From an uncultured Bacteriovoracaceae bacterium (GTDB lineage Bacteria; Bdellovibrionota; Bacteriovoracia; Bacteriovoracales; Bacteriovoracaceae): 64,000 bases of DNA. Shown here in pieces: positions 55,977 through 64,000 of the stretch (its first letter is position 1; every line of letters starts with the position of its first letter). Under the pieces are notes generated by a model, which saw only the letters and a program-made list of their open reading frames with translations, was not told where the DNA came from and made no database searches. Where the stretch lies: NCBI GenBank assembly GCA_937952395.1, contig CALFYV010000090.1, positions 372,001 to 436,000 on the forward strand, in the 5' to 3' direction. The position numbers were made by a program, and so were the translations under genes.

Positions 55977-57161
55977 TTACACCATTACATCATCTTCAAC
56001 ATCGGCATCATCAAGAGGTAGCGACGGGGCTTCTTCGATGGTGATAGCCGGACAGTTTTCTTCATAGAACATGACCACGAATTCTTTAACGGCACTGCAA
56101 GAATTCACAACGAATTCTCCGAAGGCCGAGCAAACATCACCAACGAGGCTGAAGGGGATTGTGGCTGTTTGACATGTTTTTTGAATTGGAATTCCGGCTT
56201 TGCTGCCCCATCTATACAAGGCCCAGCCGATAGAAAATGCAGTAGCCGCAAACAAGGCAGTGTATCCGCCGTAGTAGACGATATTCCAAATAATATATCC
56301 CCATTCAAGGTTCCACAGATAGACAATTGCGTTTCCTGTGGCAACAGTTGCAATCACTAGGGCTGGAATAATCCATTTGACTGAAGCATAAGCCACGAGC
56401 AGGGTCATTGCAGCGTAAAATACATACAGGAAAGACTTGATGAAAACACGGCTGAAGTTGACCCAAAAGACAACCCATGCCTGCATTTTCTTGCGGCGCT
56501 TTTCGGCAGCCTCGATTGCTGCTTTTCTTTGTTCAACAAATACTTTCCAATATTTTCGTGCTTCTTTTTTTTGTAGAAAATAAAATTTTTCGTGACAGCA
56601 CCACCACATGCAATCAAAATCATGTAAATAGTTTTCATCCTTTTTAATCATACGGGGAATCCATTTCCTTGCCTCTTGTTCGGCACGGAATTCCTTTTCC
56701 TCTTGGGACATAATTCTGTTGACGGGCGATCTACTCTGAGAGGCTTTTCTTTGGTTTTCTTTTTTAGTTGCATCTGCTTTAATTTTGCGTTCTTCTTTTT
56801 GCAAGCTGCGGAGAGCCATGTATTTTCGGACTTGTTCCACAACAGGCGCAACGGTTCTTACAATGGCGGCAAATACGCTGCCAATAAGCGATACAACAAC
56901 ATAAAGAACTTTTGCGGCAAAGATGACCGGAGAGAAAATAGTAATTAAATTAGTAAGATGGAATAGTGGACAATAGTGTGTGTAAAGAAAGCTTGGCAGA
57001 GGACTTTCTGCTGGTGTGGCGGGACTGACGCCAAAACACCAGTGGAGAATACGATATCTCCAATGATCGAACGTAAGTGTTTTGTCGCCTTTGATGCTTT
57101 CTAGCAAGCTGTTGACGAGAGGTTTGTCATTATTTTCGGGAAGTCTGTTTTCAGTAATCAT
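55977..57161 (-). CDS. Large multi-pass membrane protein
   Basis: 394 residues. Hydrophobic regions near 65-110, 225-285 and 290-320, separated by a charged segment (about 120-225) rich in Lys/Arg/Glu. Acidic C-terminus. Possibly a phage membrane organiser; no domain recognised. Confidence 0.75.
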   Translation of the reverse strand: MITENRLPENNDKPLVNSLLESIKGDKTLTFDHWRYRILHWCFGVSPATPAESPLPSFLYTHYCPLFHLTNLITIFSPVIFAAKVLYVVVSLIGSVFAAIVRTVAPVVEQVRKYMALRSLQKEERKIKADATKKENQRKASQSRSPVNRIMSQEEKEFRAEQEARKWIPRMIKKDENYLHDFDCMWWCCHEKFYFLQKKEARKYWKVFVEQRKAAIEAAEKRRKKMQAWVVFWVNFSRVFIKSFLYVFYAAMTLLVAYASVKWIIPALVIATVATGNAIVYLWNLEWGYIIWNIVYYGGYTALFAATAFSIGWALYRWGSKAGIPIQKTCQTATIPFSLVGDVCSAFGEFVVNSCSAVKEFVVMFYEENCPAITIEEAPSLPLDDADVEDDVMV

Positions 57162-57171
57162 TTTAATTTCC

Positions 57172-57759
57172 TTAGGTCAATGCAGTTTGGTTGGGCATAT
57201 TGGAGGGTGGCGTTTGATAGGGCGATGGTTTACGTGGTAATTTATAGCACGAGTGGCTCAAATACTTGATTTTATCAGTGAGGATTGTTGGCAGCCTGAC
57301 TTCAGGGAGTTTTGGCGTTGCTGCTTCAACTCCCTTTTTTGTTTGATTTTTATATTCTACTTCTACCAAACAGAGCAGGTCTTCATTTGTCTCTAGGGAT
57401 TCATTTTGCCAAGAAATGTAATCAATGGCATCATCTTCTATGTCTTGGACAAGATGTGATTCACCTGTCCAGGATGTAAAGTATTTCAATGCATCTTCAC
57501 AGGTTTCAAAAATATGAAATCCTTTATTGTATTCAAAACCTATGTTTGGGAATGTTTCTGCTTCGTACCATTCATCAAATTTATAACCATAAGAGCGATG
57601 GTTTACAATACTAATAACATTGTTACGATCTCCTTTAAGGGCAATGAAGGAGAAAACGGTATCGCCTTTTACTTTAACAATCTTCCATCCTCGCTTTGGG
57701 AAAAAACGATTGAAGAATTTAGAGAACCAATCAAATTCTTTGATGTTTTCAATACACAT
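57172..57759 (-). CDS. Larger relative of the amplified family
   Basis: 195 residues from the ATG at 57759. RGWKIVKVKGDTVFSF, GFHIFETCEDALKYF, LCLVEVEYKNQTKKGVE and RLPTILTDKIKYL align with the product at 54058. Confidence 0.65.
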   Translation of the reverse strand: MCIENIKEFDWFSKFFNRFFPKRGWKIVKVKGDTVFSFIALKGDRNNVISIVNHRSYGYKFDEWYEAETFPNIGFEYNKGFHIFETCEDALKYFTSWTGESHLVQDIEDDAIDYISWQNESLETNEDLLCLVEVEYKNQTKKGVEAATPKLPEVRLPTILTDKIKYLSHSCYKLPRKPSPYQTPPSNMPNQTALT

Positions 57760-57761
57760 GT

Positions 57762-58043
57762 TTATTTTTGGTAATACCAAACTCCAAAAAACTGGTTTCC
57801 ATAATACTGGAATACTGAGTGATGTTCAAATTTATCTTCTTTTCCGATTGCCGATTCTTGTTTCTTTTTCGGTTTATCGAGTTTTCCGGCTTTTGAGATT
57901 TCGACGGACATTACACCATCAGAATACCATCCAGGGCCGGTAAACTCAAGTCCTTCTTTTTCATAAAATACAGCAGTTCCTTTGCTAGTTCCAGTTCTGT
58001 ATAGCGAATCCAGGCTCGGTGGGTCTATTTTTTTGTATTTCAT
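57762..58043 (-). CDS. Unknown small protein
   Basis: 93 residues, Lys-rich centre, aromatic C-terminus (FQYYGNQFFGVWYYQK). No domain recognised. Confidence 0.6.
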   Translation of the reverse strand: MKYKKIDPPSLDSLYRTGTSKGTAVFYEKEGLEFTGPGWYSDGVMSVEISKAGKLDKPKKKQESAIGKEDKFEHHSVFQYYGNQFFGVWYYQK

Positions 58044-58156
58044 TTAGAATAATAGGCAGTCATTGCTGATGTTGCTGCGAACATGACGTTGTTTAGTTCA
58101 CGAGTTTTTCTATAATTTCTATCTCTTTCAACCCAAAAAACGAATTGAGCCTCCAA
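58040..58156 (-). CDS. Possible mini-protein, TTG start
   Basis: 38 residues (EAQFVFWVERDRNYRKTREL then a small hydrophobic end) bridging two genes with overlaps on both sides. Start codon and reality uncertain. Confidence 0.3.
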   Translation of the reverse strand: MEAQFVFWVERDRNYRKTRELNNVMFAATSAMTAYYSK

Positions 58157-58406
58157 TAGAGTTTGTCAATCTATATGCGATCAATGGTGTAATTTCTGTC
58201 TCACTGAGCAATAGTTTTTCAGTGTTATATTCTGAAAATCCAATAATATTAGCGAAATCTTTAACTGAAAGGTTCTTTTCTTTGAGTATATCTTTTATTG
58301 TATTGCCTGGAGGTTTTGACCAGTCGGAATTGTGTTGAGCGAAATCATACACAAGCTTGGTAGTTCTCAAGAAATCACTGGCAATTCTTTTAAATTTTTT
58401 GAGCAT
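58128..58406 (-). CDS. HigA-like XRE antitoxin or repressor
   Basis: 92 residues. PPGNTIKDILKEKNLSVKDFANIIGFSEYNTEKLL ... ITPLIAYRLTNSIGGSIRFLG follows the HigA pattern (PGE.L.E.L...s..elA..lg.s...is.l), a helix-turn-helix dimer. No HigB toxin is recognisable beside it; the upstream gene at 58407 is the only candidate partner. Confidence 0.65.
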   Translation of the reverse strand: MLKKFKRIASDFLRTTKLVYDFAQHNSDWSKPPGNTIKDILKEKNLSVKDFANIIGFSEYNTEKLLLSETEITPLIAYRLTNSIGGSIRFLG

Positions 58407-58673
58407 TTATTCATCCAATTTTTTTCGAGCGTGCAGCCAAATGAGCCATTTGCAGATATCATGCGTTTCTTGTATTTTTCCTAAATTGAAGTCTTTTTGC
58501 ATTTCTTGAGAAGTTAAATTATGTTTCTTTTCAAGAAGAAATATTTTTTCATCAAGAAATTGGATTGCTTCTTCTTTGGTGGGTTTAGGTGCATTGAGAA
58601 AATCTTGAATTTTTTTATCTCGTTCTGACTCAGAAAGATTATAAAGATCACTGAGCCTCAGTCTTGGTATCAT
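58407..58673 (-). CDS. Unknown small helical protein
   Basis: 88 residues, charged helices, ends WLHARKKLDE. Immediately upstream of the HigA-like gene and overlapping the Nudix end. Not similar to known toxins by eye. Confidence 0.6.
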   Translation of the reverse strand: MIPRLRLSDLYNLSESERDKKIQDFLNAPKPTKEEAIQFLDEKIFLLEKKHNLTSQEMQKDFNLGKIQETHDICKWLIWLHARKKLDE

Positions 58674-59211
58674 TTCCTATATCCCAATTATCTAAAGTTT
58701 CAGCTAATTTAGACATTTGTTCATCTGCCCATCGACTCCCTTGTCTTTCAATCGATTCACAAGCCATTTGATTACTACATTTTTCTAAAATTTTACGATG
58801 ATCGAATGCCAGTTTGATGAAATCGTTTTCAAGTAGATTTTTCAATCTGAACCATTTGCAATCTTCGGCATCATCGCCTGCTTTTGCTACAACATCTGGG
58901 TGGACCCGCACACCCCAGACAAAGGTAATATATCTTCCTCTTGGGTCACGATCTTTGGCGTCGAACCAATCTAGAAAGAACAGACCGTATTTGTTTCTAA
59001 TTCCAGTTTCCTCAAATAGTTCACGAGCAGCACAAGCATAAATGGAATTATCATCATCTACATCTAGATGGCCGCCGACGAAGGCCCAATGATCTTTGAA
59101 AGGTTCTGTGTTTCTTTTAATTAAAAGAATTTCAAGCTCGCCATTTTCCTTTTTTCTAAATGGAATAATATCAGCGGTGACGGCGGGCATTTTATATTTA
59201 TAATTAAACAT
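58648..59211 (-). CDS. Nudix hydrolase
   Basis: 187 residues. Nudix box GGHLDVDDD ... AARELFEETGI (46-71), with REL.EETG intact and the upstream Glu position atypical. Nudix enzymes cleave nucleoside diphosphate-X substrates such as ADP-ribose, NAD or NADH; which one is unknown. C-terminal 50 residues are extra. Four genes from a macro-domain protein that binds ADP-ribose, so an ADP-ribose role is plausible. Confidence 0.8.
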   Translation of the reverse strand: MFNYKYKMPAVTADIIPFRKKENGELEILLIKRNTEPFKDHWAFVGGHLDVDDDNSIYACAARELFEETGIRNKYGLFFLDWFDAKDRDPRGRYITFVWGVRVHPDVVAKAGDDAEDCKWFRLKNLLENDFIKLAFDHRKILEKCSNQMACESIERQGSRWADEQMSKLAETLDNWDIGNDTKTEAQ

Positions 59212-60323
59212 TAATCAACACCTTCGACGGTAAATGAGCGAACAGCGGTGTTACAATGGTAAGCAACCCAACCGGGGGTATTTAGGTCTGCGTGGTCGTT
59301 GTTACTATGGCAAACGCTTGCATCTAGGGCGCAGACAGTGCCATCTTTAAGCACACAAATTTCAGGTGCAACTACAATATGCTCTGCTTCTTCTTCTGAA
59401 TTGCGGGGTAAAACAGCTTGTCCCGAGATAACGGCTACTCGATCTGTTAGTTTGGGTTCTTCAATGGGGACAGCAAACCATTCACCTTGCCTATAAACAG
59501 TTTTTTTACATTTGCGAACCGCTTCAGGCTGAAGTGATTTAAATGCAGAAACAACTGTTTTTGGATTATCTTTTAGATGACACCCAAAATATGTGTCTTC
59601 ATCTTGTCCCATAAGAATTGAAAAATCATCATCAGCATCATAAAGAAGAACAGTTGCAGCACGATGCCACTCTCGCAGTCCAAGTAACCGTGAATATCCA
59701 AGAGGGGGCGTCAAAGGCAGTGTTTTAGCTTTCTTTTCGACCCATTTATTATAGACTTTAGATTCCTCTTTAGAGAAAGGTATTGAATCATCGGGGGTGT
59801 AATCAACGATTTTAAGCTGTTCATTTTGGAGCCAACTGCAAATGTCGTGAGTCGTTGCTCGGTTATAAAACATTTTTAGACATTCAAAGCTAATTGTTAG
59901 AGATTCAAGCTTCAAATTTCTCAGGGTATATTCTGTATCGATATCCTCATTAAATTCTTCGTCACCGTTAAAGATTAGAAGGTATTTTTGTTTAGAAGTT
60001 TTCCTCCCAAGAACACGGCCTTCCCACGGTGCTACCATAATATCGAAATAATAATCGCCTTTTGTATATCTGTTTTTATTTACATTAAAAATACCTATTT
60101 CGGCATCGACAACCAACCAATCGTCTTCAGCTATTCCAGAGCAATACACACAAGGGTTCTTGCCCTTTTTAACCAGGGTTTCACCAGTCTTGACAAAATG
60201 GGCAAGAGATGCTTTTTTTGTTAATTCTTTATACTCATCGGCAGTGTGTAGCTTCATTAACAAGTTATGAATATATTCATGTTCAATTGGCGGCCTGAGT
60301 TGATTTAAATCGATGGTTTTCAT
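59211..60323 (-). CDS. Large unknown protein
   Basis: 370 residues from the ATG at 60323. PCVYCSG near residue 50, long alpha/beta region, several His/Cys near the end (VCALDASVCHSNNDHADL). No domain recognised. Confidence 0.7.
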   Translation of the reverse strand: MKTIDLNQLRPPIEHEYIHNLLMKLHTADEYKELTKKASLAHFVKTGETLVKKGKNPCVYCSGIAEDDWLVVDAEIGIFNVNKNRYTKGDYYFDIMVAPWEGRVLGRKTSKQKYLLIFNGDEEFNEDIDTEYTLRNLKLESLTISFECLKMFYNRATTHDICSWLQNEQLKIVDYTPDDSIPFSKEESKVYNKWVEKKAKTLPLTPPLGYSRLLGLREWHRAATVLLYDADDDFSILMGQDEDTYFGCHLKDNPKTVVSAFKSLQPEAVRKCKKTVYRQGEWFAVPIEEPKLTDRVAVISGQAVLPRNSEEEAEHIVVAPEICVLKDGTVCALDASVCHSNNDHADLNTPGWVAYHCNTAVRSFTVEGVD

Positions 60324-60334
60324 TGAATGAATCC

Positions 60335-60493
60335 TTACATTAACAATAAAAGCCACCACAACCAACTTAGGTCGCTTTGTGGCTCTTCCTTCTTTTGTGT
60401 TGTCTTAACTATTGGATAAGGGGACTTGGGCGGTGCCGGTGGTGAGATTAATGGTTTGGTATATCCTTTTGGCGGTGGACCGTTGTAACCCAT
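60335..60493 (-). CDS. Proline-rich small membrane protein
   Basis: 52 residues: MGYNGPPPKGYTKPLISPPAP, polar middle, then C-terminal hydrophobic SWLWWLLLLM. AAGGTAC precedes the ATG. Probably tail-anchored. Confidence 0.6.
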   Translation of the reverse strand: MGYNGPPPKGYTKPLISPPAPPKSPYPIVKTTQKKEEPQSDLSWLWWLLLLM

Positions 60494-60505
60494 TGTACCT
60501 TGCTT

Positions 60506-60712
60506 TCATTGCTTTTGAACTGGATATTTCTTTTCGTAGACCACAGCAACTCCATCTATTGATGAAGGCAGATTTTTATCATTGGGATCATCTACTTTTA
60601 TCTTCAGACAAAGATCATTGTCCAAATAACCTATCCCCACTGTGGGGCTTAGGTCTTTTAATTGTTTTTTGGCTGTTTCTTTAGCTTTTCTAGCTTGTTC
60701 TATTGTAACCAT
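60506..60712 (-). CDS. Unknown small protein
   Basis: 68 residues. Helical start, then VGIGYLDNDLCLKIKVDDPN and IDGVAVVYEKKY, a pattern seen in bacterial proteins with a GIGI motif. Function unknown. Confidence 0.65.
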   Translation of the reverse strand: MVTIEQARKAKETAKKQLKDLSPTVGIGYLDNDLCLKIKVDDPNDKNLPSSIDGVAVVYEKKYPVQKQ

Positions 60713-60932
60713 TTGTTCTCCTATTAAGGTATCTTTTCCCCAATACTAGAACAATTACTGCGACGATTGTCAAGAGCAAGGTGCTAAAGATAGAAGATAT
60801 AATTGTTTGAACAATAAACAGAACAAACCATTGAAACAATGCGAATACAGGTAGATAGGCGCTGACATGCCAGAGCCCGAAAGCCAAGATAAAGAGAACA
60901 ACAGCAAGATCGATTTTATTTTGGTTGTTCAT
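60690..60932 (-). CDS. Small membrane protein
   Basis: 80 residues from the ATG at 60932, two hydrophobic segments and a basic tail. Overlaps both neighbours. Confidence 0.65.
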   Translation of the reverse strand: MNNQNKIDLAVVLFILAFGLWHVSAYLPVFALFQWFVLFIVQTIISSIFSTLLLTIVAVIVLVLGKRYLNRRTNGYNRTS

Positions 60933-61296
60933 TTTTTGGTGCAACTCGGTAGAGAAATTTTCGCTTTTCTAGATAGACACCCCAATATGGTCCTCTTTTA
61001 TAGATTTCTTCTATTAGAATTTCGTTTTCTTTAGCTTCTTTTACTTCTCTTAATTCACCATCTGAAATTTTAGCAAACTCAATACCGTCTACTCGATGAA
61101 TAGGATAAGAATTTAATTCTTCGAGTTCCCAGTCCGACATGAAAAACAATGTGAGCCAAATGGTGCAAATTATAAACACCATAGTGCTGGCACCAGCAAT
61201 GGTTTTATTGGTTTTATCTGCGTTGAAATTTGCATATCCAACAACCATGAGCATTACACTGACAAAAAATATCAACATCAAAACGACAATTGGCAT
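60916..61296 (-). CDS. Two-helix membrane protein
   Basis: 126 residues. Two transmembrane helices (about 3-22 and 34-55), then a soluble charged domain. No family recognised. Confidence 0.65.
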   Translation of the reverse strand: MPIVVLMLIFFVSVMLMVVGYANFNADKTNKTIAGASTMVFIICTIWLTLFFMSDWELEELNSYPIHRVDGIEFAKISDGELREVKEAKENEILIEEIYKRGPYWGVYLEKRKFLYRVAPKNEQPK

Positions 61297-61297
61297 T

Positions 61298-61522
61298 TTA
61301 ATCCTCGGGATAGTATTTGGAAATTCGATTTTTCCAATGGGGAACTTTAGGCTTATGTGGTCCTACTGTGATAGATTCTGGAATACTGTCTCGGATTTCT
61401 TCGTACCGTTGTTGTTCCGCCTTACAATCCATTTTATGAATAGCTTTTCTTAGCAAGACTATGATAGCGATTACTGCTGCTCCTGTTAATATATGATATA
61501 TTGTCATATGATATATTGTCAT
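61298..61522 (-). CDS. Small membrane protein with duplicated start
   Basis: 74 residues. The first 15 bases (coding MTIYH) are perfectly repeated, giving two start choices (61522, 61507). One transmembrane helix near the N-terminus. Confidence 0.6.
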   Translation of the reverse strand: MTIYHMTIYHILTGAAVIAIIVLLRKAIHKMDCKAEQQRYEEIRDSIPESITVGPHKPKVPHWKNRISKYYPED

Positions 61523-61569
61523 ATTCTACCCTCCTGCAAGGGTTATTTATGTGATCTAGGGCTATTTTC

Positions 61570-62274
61570 TCATTGTACCTCGGGGAGCGGGCTTGTAAAT
61601 TCTAATTTATCATCCTTCTTTATATTGCAGTCATAGCACAAGGTTTGGTAGTTAAGCGGGCATGTGAATTCCAATTTGTCATCCTTTTTTATATTGCAGT
61701 CGTAGCACAAGGTTTGGTAGTTAGAATTATCTGATATGCCACCTTTGCTTTTGGGGATGATATGATCGATGGTAAATGGCACATAGTCATCGTTAACGGG
61801 AATGATTTTTGAACGATTTCGCTTTCTACCTTGAAAAATGGCCCATTTTGTAATTTCCAATCCACAATGTAAACAGGCTTTATCTCTAACAAATATTTGA
61901 TGTTTTAAGCTAATCCTTAAACTATGTTGTTTAATTTGCAATACATTGCAACCCCTTTTAGGGGTTAATTTTTCAATAGCAGGAAGAATAGTTTTAAAAG
62001 GAATATCGTCAATTATCAGCGGCATTGAACAAGACAAAGGATAATATTTTCCACAACTACAAATTAATCTTCGCCGTTCATAAAACACATCACATTTAGA
62101 ACAATAAAAAGAATACTCATGGCTAATATTCTGCCTCCGTGAAATATGGCGACCTTGTTCATCATGGACGCCAATAATAACCTTTTGAGAAGTAGGATGA
62201 ATTCGAAAAATGCGAACTTTAATATCATCGTCTATAAAGAAAGTTTCGCCTTTATTGAGAATAATTTCTTTCAT
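61570..62274 (-). CDS. CsrA-like / HNH endonuclease fusion
   Basis: 234 residues. Residues 1-50 (KGETFFIDDDIKVRIFRI, KVIIGV, ISRRQNI) follow the beta-strand and GE..I.DD.KV pattern of CsrA, an RNA-binding translational regulator. CSKC/CSC (58-74) is a possible zinc site. CLHC (134-137), IDHIIPKSKGG (169-179) and CYDC (190-193) form an HNH nuclease. Residues 185-207 are repeated at 208-230, an in-frame tandem duplication of the last HNH strand. Confidence 0.65.
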   Translation of the reverse strand: MKEIILNKGETFFIDDDIKVRIFRIHPTSQKVIIGVHDEQGRHISRRQNISHEYSFYCSKCDVFYERRRLICSCGKYYPLSCSMPLIIDDIPFKTILPAIEKLTPKRGCNVLQIKQHSLRISLKHQIFVRDKACLHCGLEITKWAIFQGRKRNRSKIIPVNDDYVPFTIDHIIPKSKGGISDNSNYQTLCYDCNIKKDDKLEFTCPLNYQTLCYDCNIKKDDKLEFTSPLPEVQ

Positions 62275-62708
62275 TTCATTATTTCAAGAAGTTGTTTTGT
62301 GTTAATTTTATCCCAATCTAGAGTAGACAAATAATTGTCTTCATGTATCATTAATTTGCCTTTAGCAATAACGTAGCGAGCTTTTTCGGCTACATATTGC
62401 ACTCCTGGATTTTGTTCTTTTTCATTTGTTTTACACATTGCGCCAATTGTGCCCAAGTGTTCAACAAAGTTCCAAAAACTGTCTCTTTCGCCTAGAATGA
62501 TAAATAACTCATCATCTTGAAGGTTGTTTTTAATGCGATGTAAATCTTTCTTGTTTAAATCGCCCCAACCGAGTTTTTCGCCGTATTTGTTATACCACCC
62601 TCCATTATGGACAAGGCTGTCCCGTCTCGTTTGACCGCAAAAAAGATCAAATGGTCCTATTTTAGAATCAAATTCATGACCATATACGCCAGAAGTTAAA
62701 CGAGTCAT
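62271..62708 (-). CDS. Unknown protein
   Basis: 145 residues, basic. No motif recognised. Start next to the macro-domain stop, end overlapping the HNH gene. Confidence 0.65.
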   Translation of the reverse strand: MTRLTSGVYGHEFDSKIGPFDLFCGQTRRDSLVHNGGWYNKYGEKLGWGDLNKKDLHRIKNNLQDDELFIILGERDSFWNFVEHLGTIGAMCKTNEKEQNPGVQYVAEKARYVIAKGKLMIHEDNYLSTLDWDKINTKQLLEIMK

Positions 62709-62710
62709 AA

Positions 62711-63169
62711 TTATTCCTCAAGTTTACAGACAGTTACTTTTAAATCTTTCCAAATTTCATTGATAAGCTCTTCAATGAAGTCCCAATTTCCACCTGCAAG
62801 GGCAGAACCAAACATGGGCGCCCAAATTTCACTGAAATGGCCGTTTGCTACATCTTTTACTTCAGCCATACATTTTGCCAAAGCAGCATATCTGATGGGC
62901 TTGGGATTCATGGAAATGATTTCATGTTGGGCGATCATATTTACAACCCAAATGGGATCATTTGCTACTTTAACAAATTGATTGGTTCCTAAGGTATGAC
63001 AAGGGGCTTCTTTATAAATTCGTCCTACTTCTGGCCACTTTTTAAGTAACGGAGCAGTAAAGCCACCACCAATGACTCCAATGTCATTGCAAACATGACA
63101 AATAAATTTAGCCCCTGTTTGTTCATAAGGGATTAAATCAAAAAGATTGCCAATTTTATATTCTAACAT
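62711..63169 (-). CDS. Macro-domain protein
   Basis: 152 residues from the ATG at 63169, overlapping the upstream stop. GNLFD (7-11), CNDIGVIGGGFTAPL (27-41), NMIAQHE, and FGSALAGGNW (near 121) match macro domains that bind ADP-ribose and may remove it from targets. In phages, such proteins or nearby Nudix enzymes can counter ADP-ribosylation or NAD-based defence. That role is inference here. Confidence 0.8.
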   Translation of the reverse strand: MLEYKIGNLFDLIPYEQTGAKFICHVCNDIGVIGGGFTAPLLKKWPEVGRIYKEAPCHTLGTNQFVKVANDPIWVVNMIAQHEIISMNPKPIRYAALAKCMAEVKDVANGHFSEIWAPMFGSALAGGNWDFIEELINEIWKDLKVTVCKLEE

Positions 63170-64000
63170 GGTGTGCCCTCTGGAGGCCAAGCGATAGTGT
63201 GGTTTTCATCCATCATTTCACAAAATTGTTCGGGAGTTAAATCATAATCATCCAATGATGTATCAACAAATGGATAACAATTTTGCCACAAATATGGAAC
63301 ATCTGCCAACGATTCGATTTTACTGATTTCTCCTACATCCCATATTTCAGCAAATGTATCAAATTCTGTTCCTCCGTGATCAAAATGATTTCCTTCTGAG
63401 CGCAGAGAGCCTTCGCCGCCCGGACAACTGGCAATAATATTGCTGTAGATCAATACAGAATCTTTTTCTGTTTGTAATTTATAAAGATAAACCCTCCCAT
63501 GCAGTTGATCGGCCTCGTATTCCCAATTGGTTTTGGAATCCAACATCAACTTCGTAAGCAAATTTGATAGTTGGTTGATTTTTTCAGATTTATTGGAAGC
63601 CGGCTCGTTGCCGGTTTCGGCAATCAGAACATCTAAATCATTAGATGAGAGTTTCTTTAAAACTGTAGTTGAGTCGGACTCAGGTTTTTCTTTCGCCATA
63701 CCTTTGGGCAAAATTCGTTTTTGAACATCGGCAATAAGCTTATCGGCATCAAAATTTCCAGCTTCATCAGCCTCTTCATTGTTGCCGAAAGCAGATTTTT
63801 CTTTTAGATTATATACATTTCCTTCTTTGGGCACATAGCCTCTGATTTCTTTGCCGTCCCAATATAGTATAAAGAAAACAGGGTGCTCCCAATCCCCGCC
63901 TGCTTGGGCGCCCCAAAAGGTCATACCATTTGGCAGAGTGTGAATGCCTACAAGTTTTTTTAATTCATCCTGAAAAGCCTCTTCTTCCTCCCAATTTTCA
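63163..64000 (-). CDS. Unknown protein, cut by right window edge
   Basis: At least 279 residues: the frame runs in without a stop from base 64000 (ENWEEEEAFQDELKKLVGIH), so the ATG at 63924 is probably internal. FWGAQAGGDWEHPVFFILYW and an acidic Trp/Asp-rich C-terminus. No domain recognised. Confidence 0.65.
   Translation of the reverse strand, partial: ENWEEEEAFQDELKKLVGIHTLPNGMTFWGAQAGGDWEHPVFFILYWDGKEIRGYVPKEGNVYNLKEKSAFGNNEEADEAGNFDADKLIADVQKRILPKGMAKEKPESDSTTVLKKLSSNDLDVLIAETGNEPASNKSEKINQLSNLLTKLMLDSKTNWEYEADQLHGRVYLYKLQTEKDSVLIYSNIIASCPGGEGSLRSEGNHFDHGGTEFDTFAEIWDVGEISKIESLADVPYLWQNCYPFVDTSLDDYDLTPEQFCEMMDENHTIAWPPEGTPC

Noticed and set aside
55977..56360. Extra minus-strand frames inside the large membrane gene
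   Set aside because: Out-of-frame shadows of the 394-residue gene.

Overview
The window looks like part of a very large bacteriophage or phage-plasmid genome. Genes are short, tightly packed and mostly unknown. Four tRNA or tRNA-like elements sit between genes, phage-style enzymes are present (Dda/RecD-type helicase, HNH nucleases, HD hydrolases, Nudix, macro domain, glycosyltransferase), and there is no metabolic backbone, ribosomal gene or virion gene. Many small proteins (DUF2934, DUF6876, DUF6915, a protein opening MGTNYY, a long MGLTVHY protein) recall families I associate with Planctomycetes and their mobile elements. That host guess is memory-based and unverified. Ribosome binding sites are ordinary Shine-Dalgarno (AGGAG-like).

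Layout. (1) Bases 1-7.15 kb, plus strand, AT-rich: the end of an unknown gene, a terminator, then an overlapping operon (HNH nuclease, SF1 helicase, DUF2934, HD hydrolase, lipoprotein, small unknowns) ending at a strong hairpin near 7.35 kb. (2) 7.5-46.3 kb, minus strand: about 95 one-gene cassettes. About 70 copies of a 14-16 base motif (minus-strand consensus AGTTTAGTTGTACATT) lie in the spacers, usually overlapping the stop codon of one gene and ending just before the ribosome binding site of the next. Intrinsic terminators precede several copies, which supports a gene-by-gene phage promoter. Elsewhere the start codon touches the motif, which implies leaderless mRNA or a processing site. 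About 14 cassette proteins end in Ala-Ala, resembling ClpXP/ssrA degrons. (3) 46.2-47.1 kb: AT-rich, apparently non-coding divide with a palindromic repeat cluster. (4) 47.1-64 kb, minus strand, AT-rich and without the motif: a tandemly amplified paralogous family (8 intact copies, one internally deleted), membrane and lipoproteins, a glycosyltransferase, a HigA-like protein, a Nudix hydrolase, a macro-domain protein and a CsrA-like/HNH fusion; the last gene runs off the right edge.

Most unusual items: the motif-delimited cassette array, the Ala-Ala tails, a tRNA cloverleaf in circularly permuted order at 38.15-38.22 kb, a probable motif-to-terminator non-coding RNA at 34.2-34.5 kb, a tRNA-like element with an inserted middle at 15.9 kb, and a cluster of genes split by what looks like single-base -1 frameshifts. 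The cassette block may be an early or host-takeover region in which each small protein is separately expressed and, for some, rapidly degraded; this is inference.
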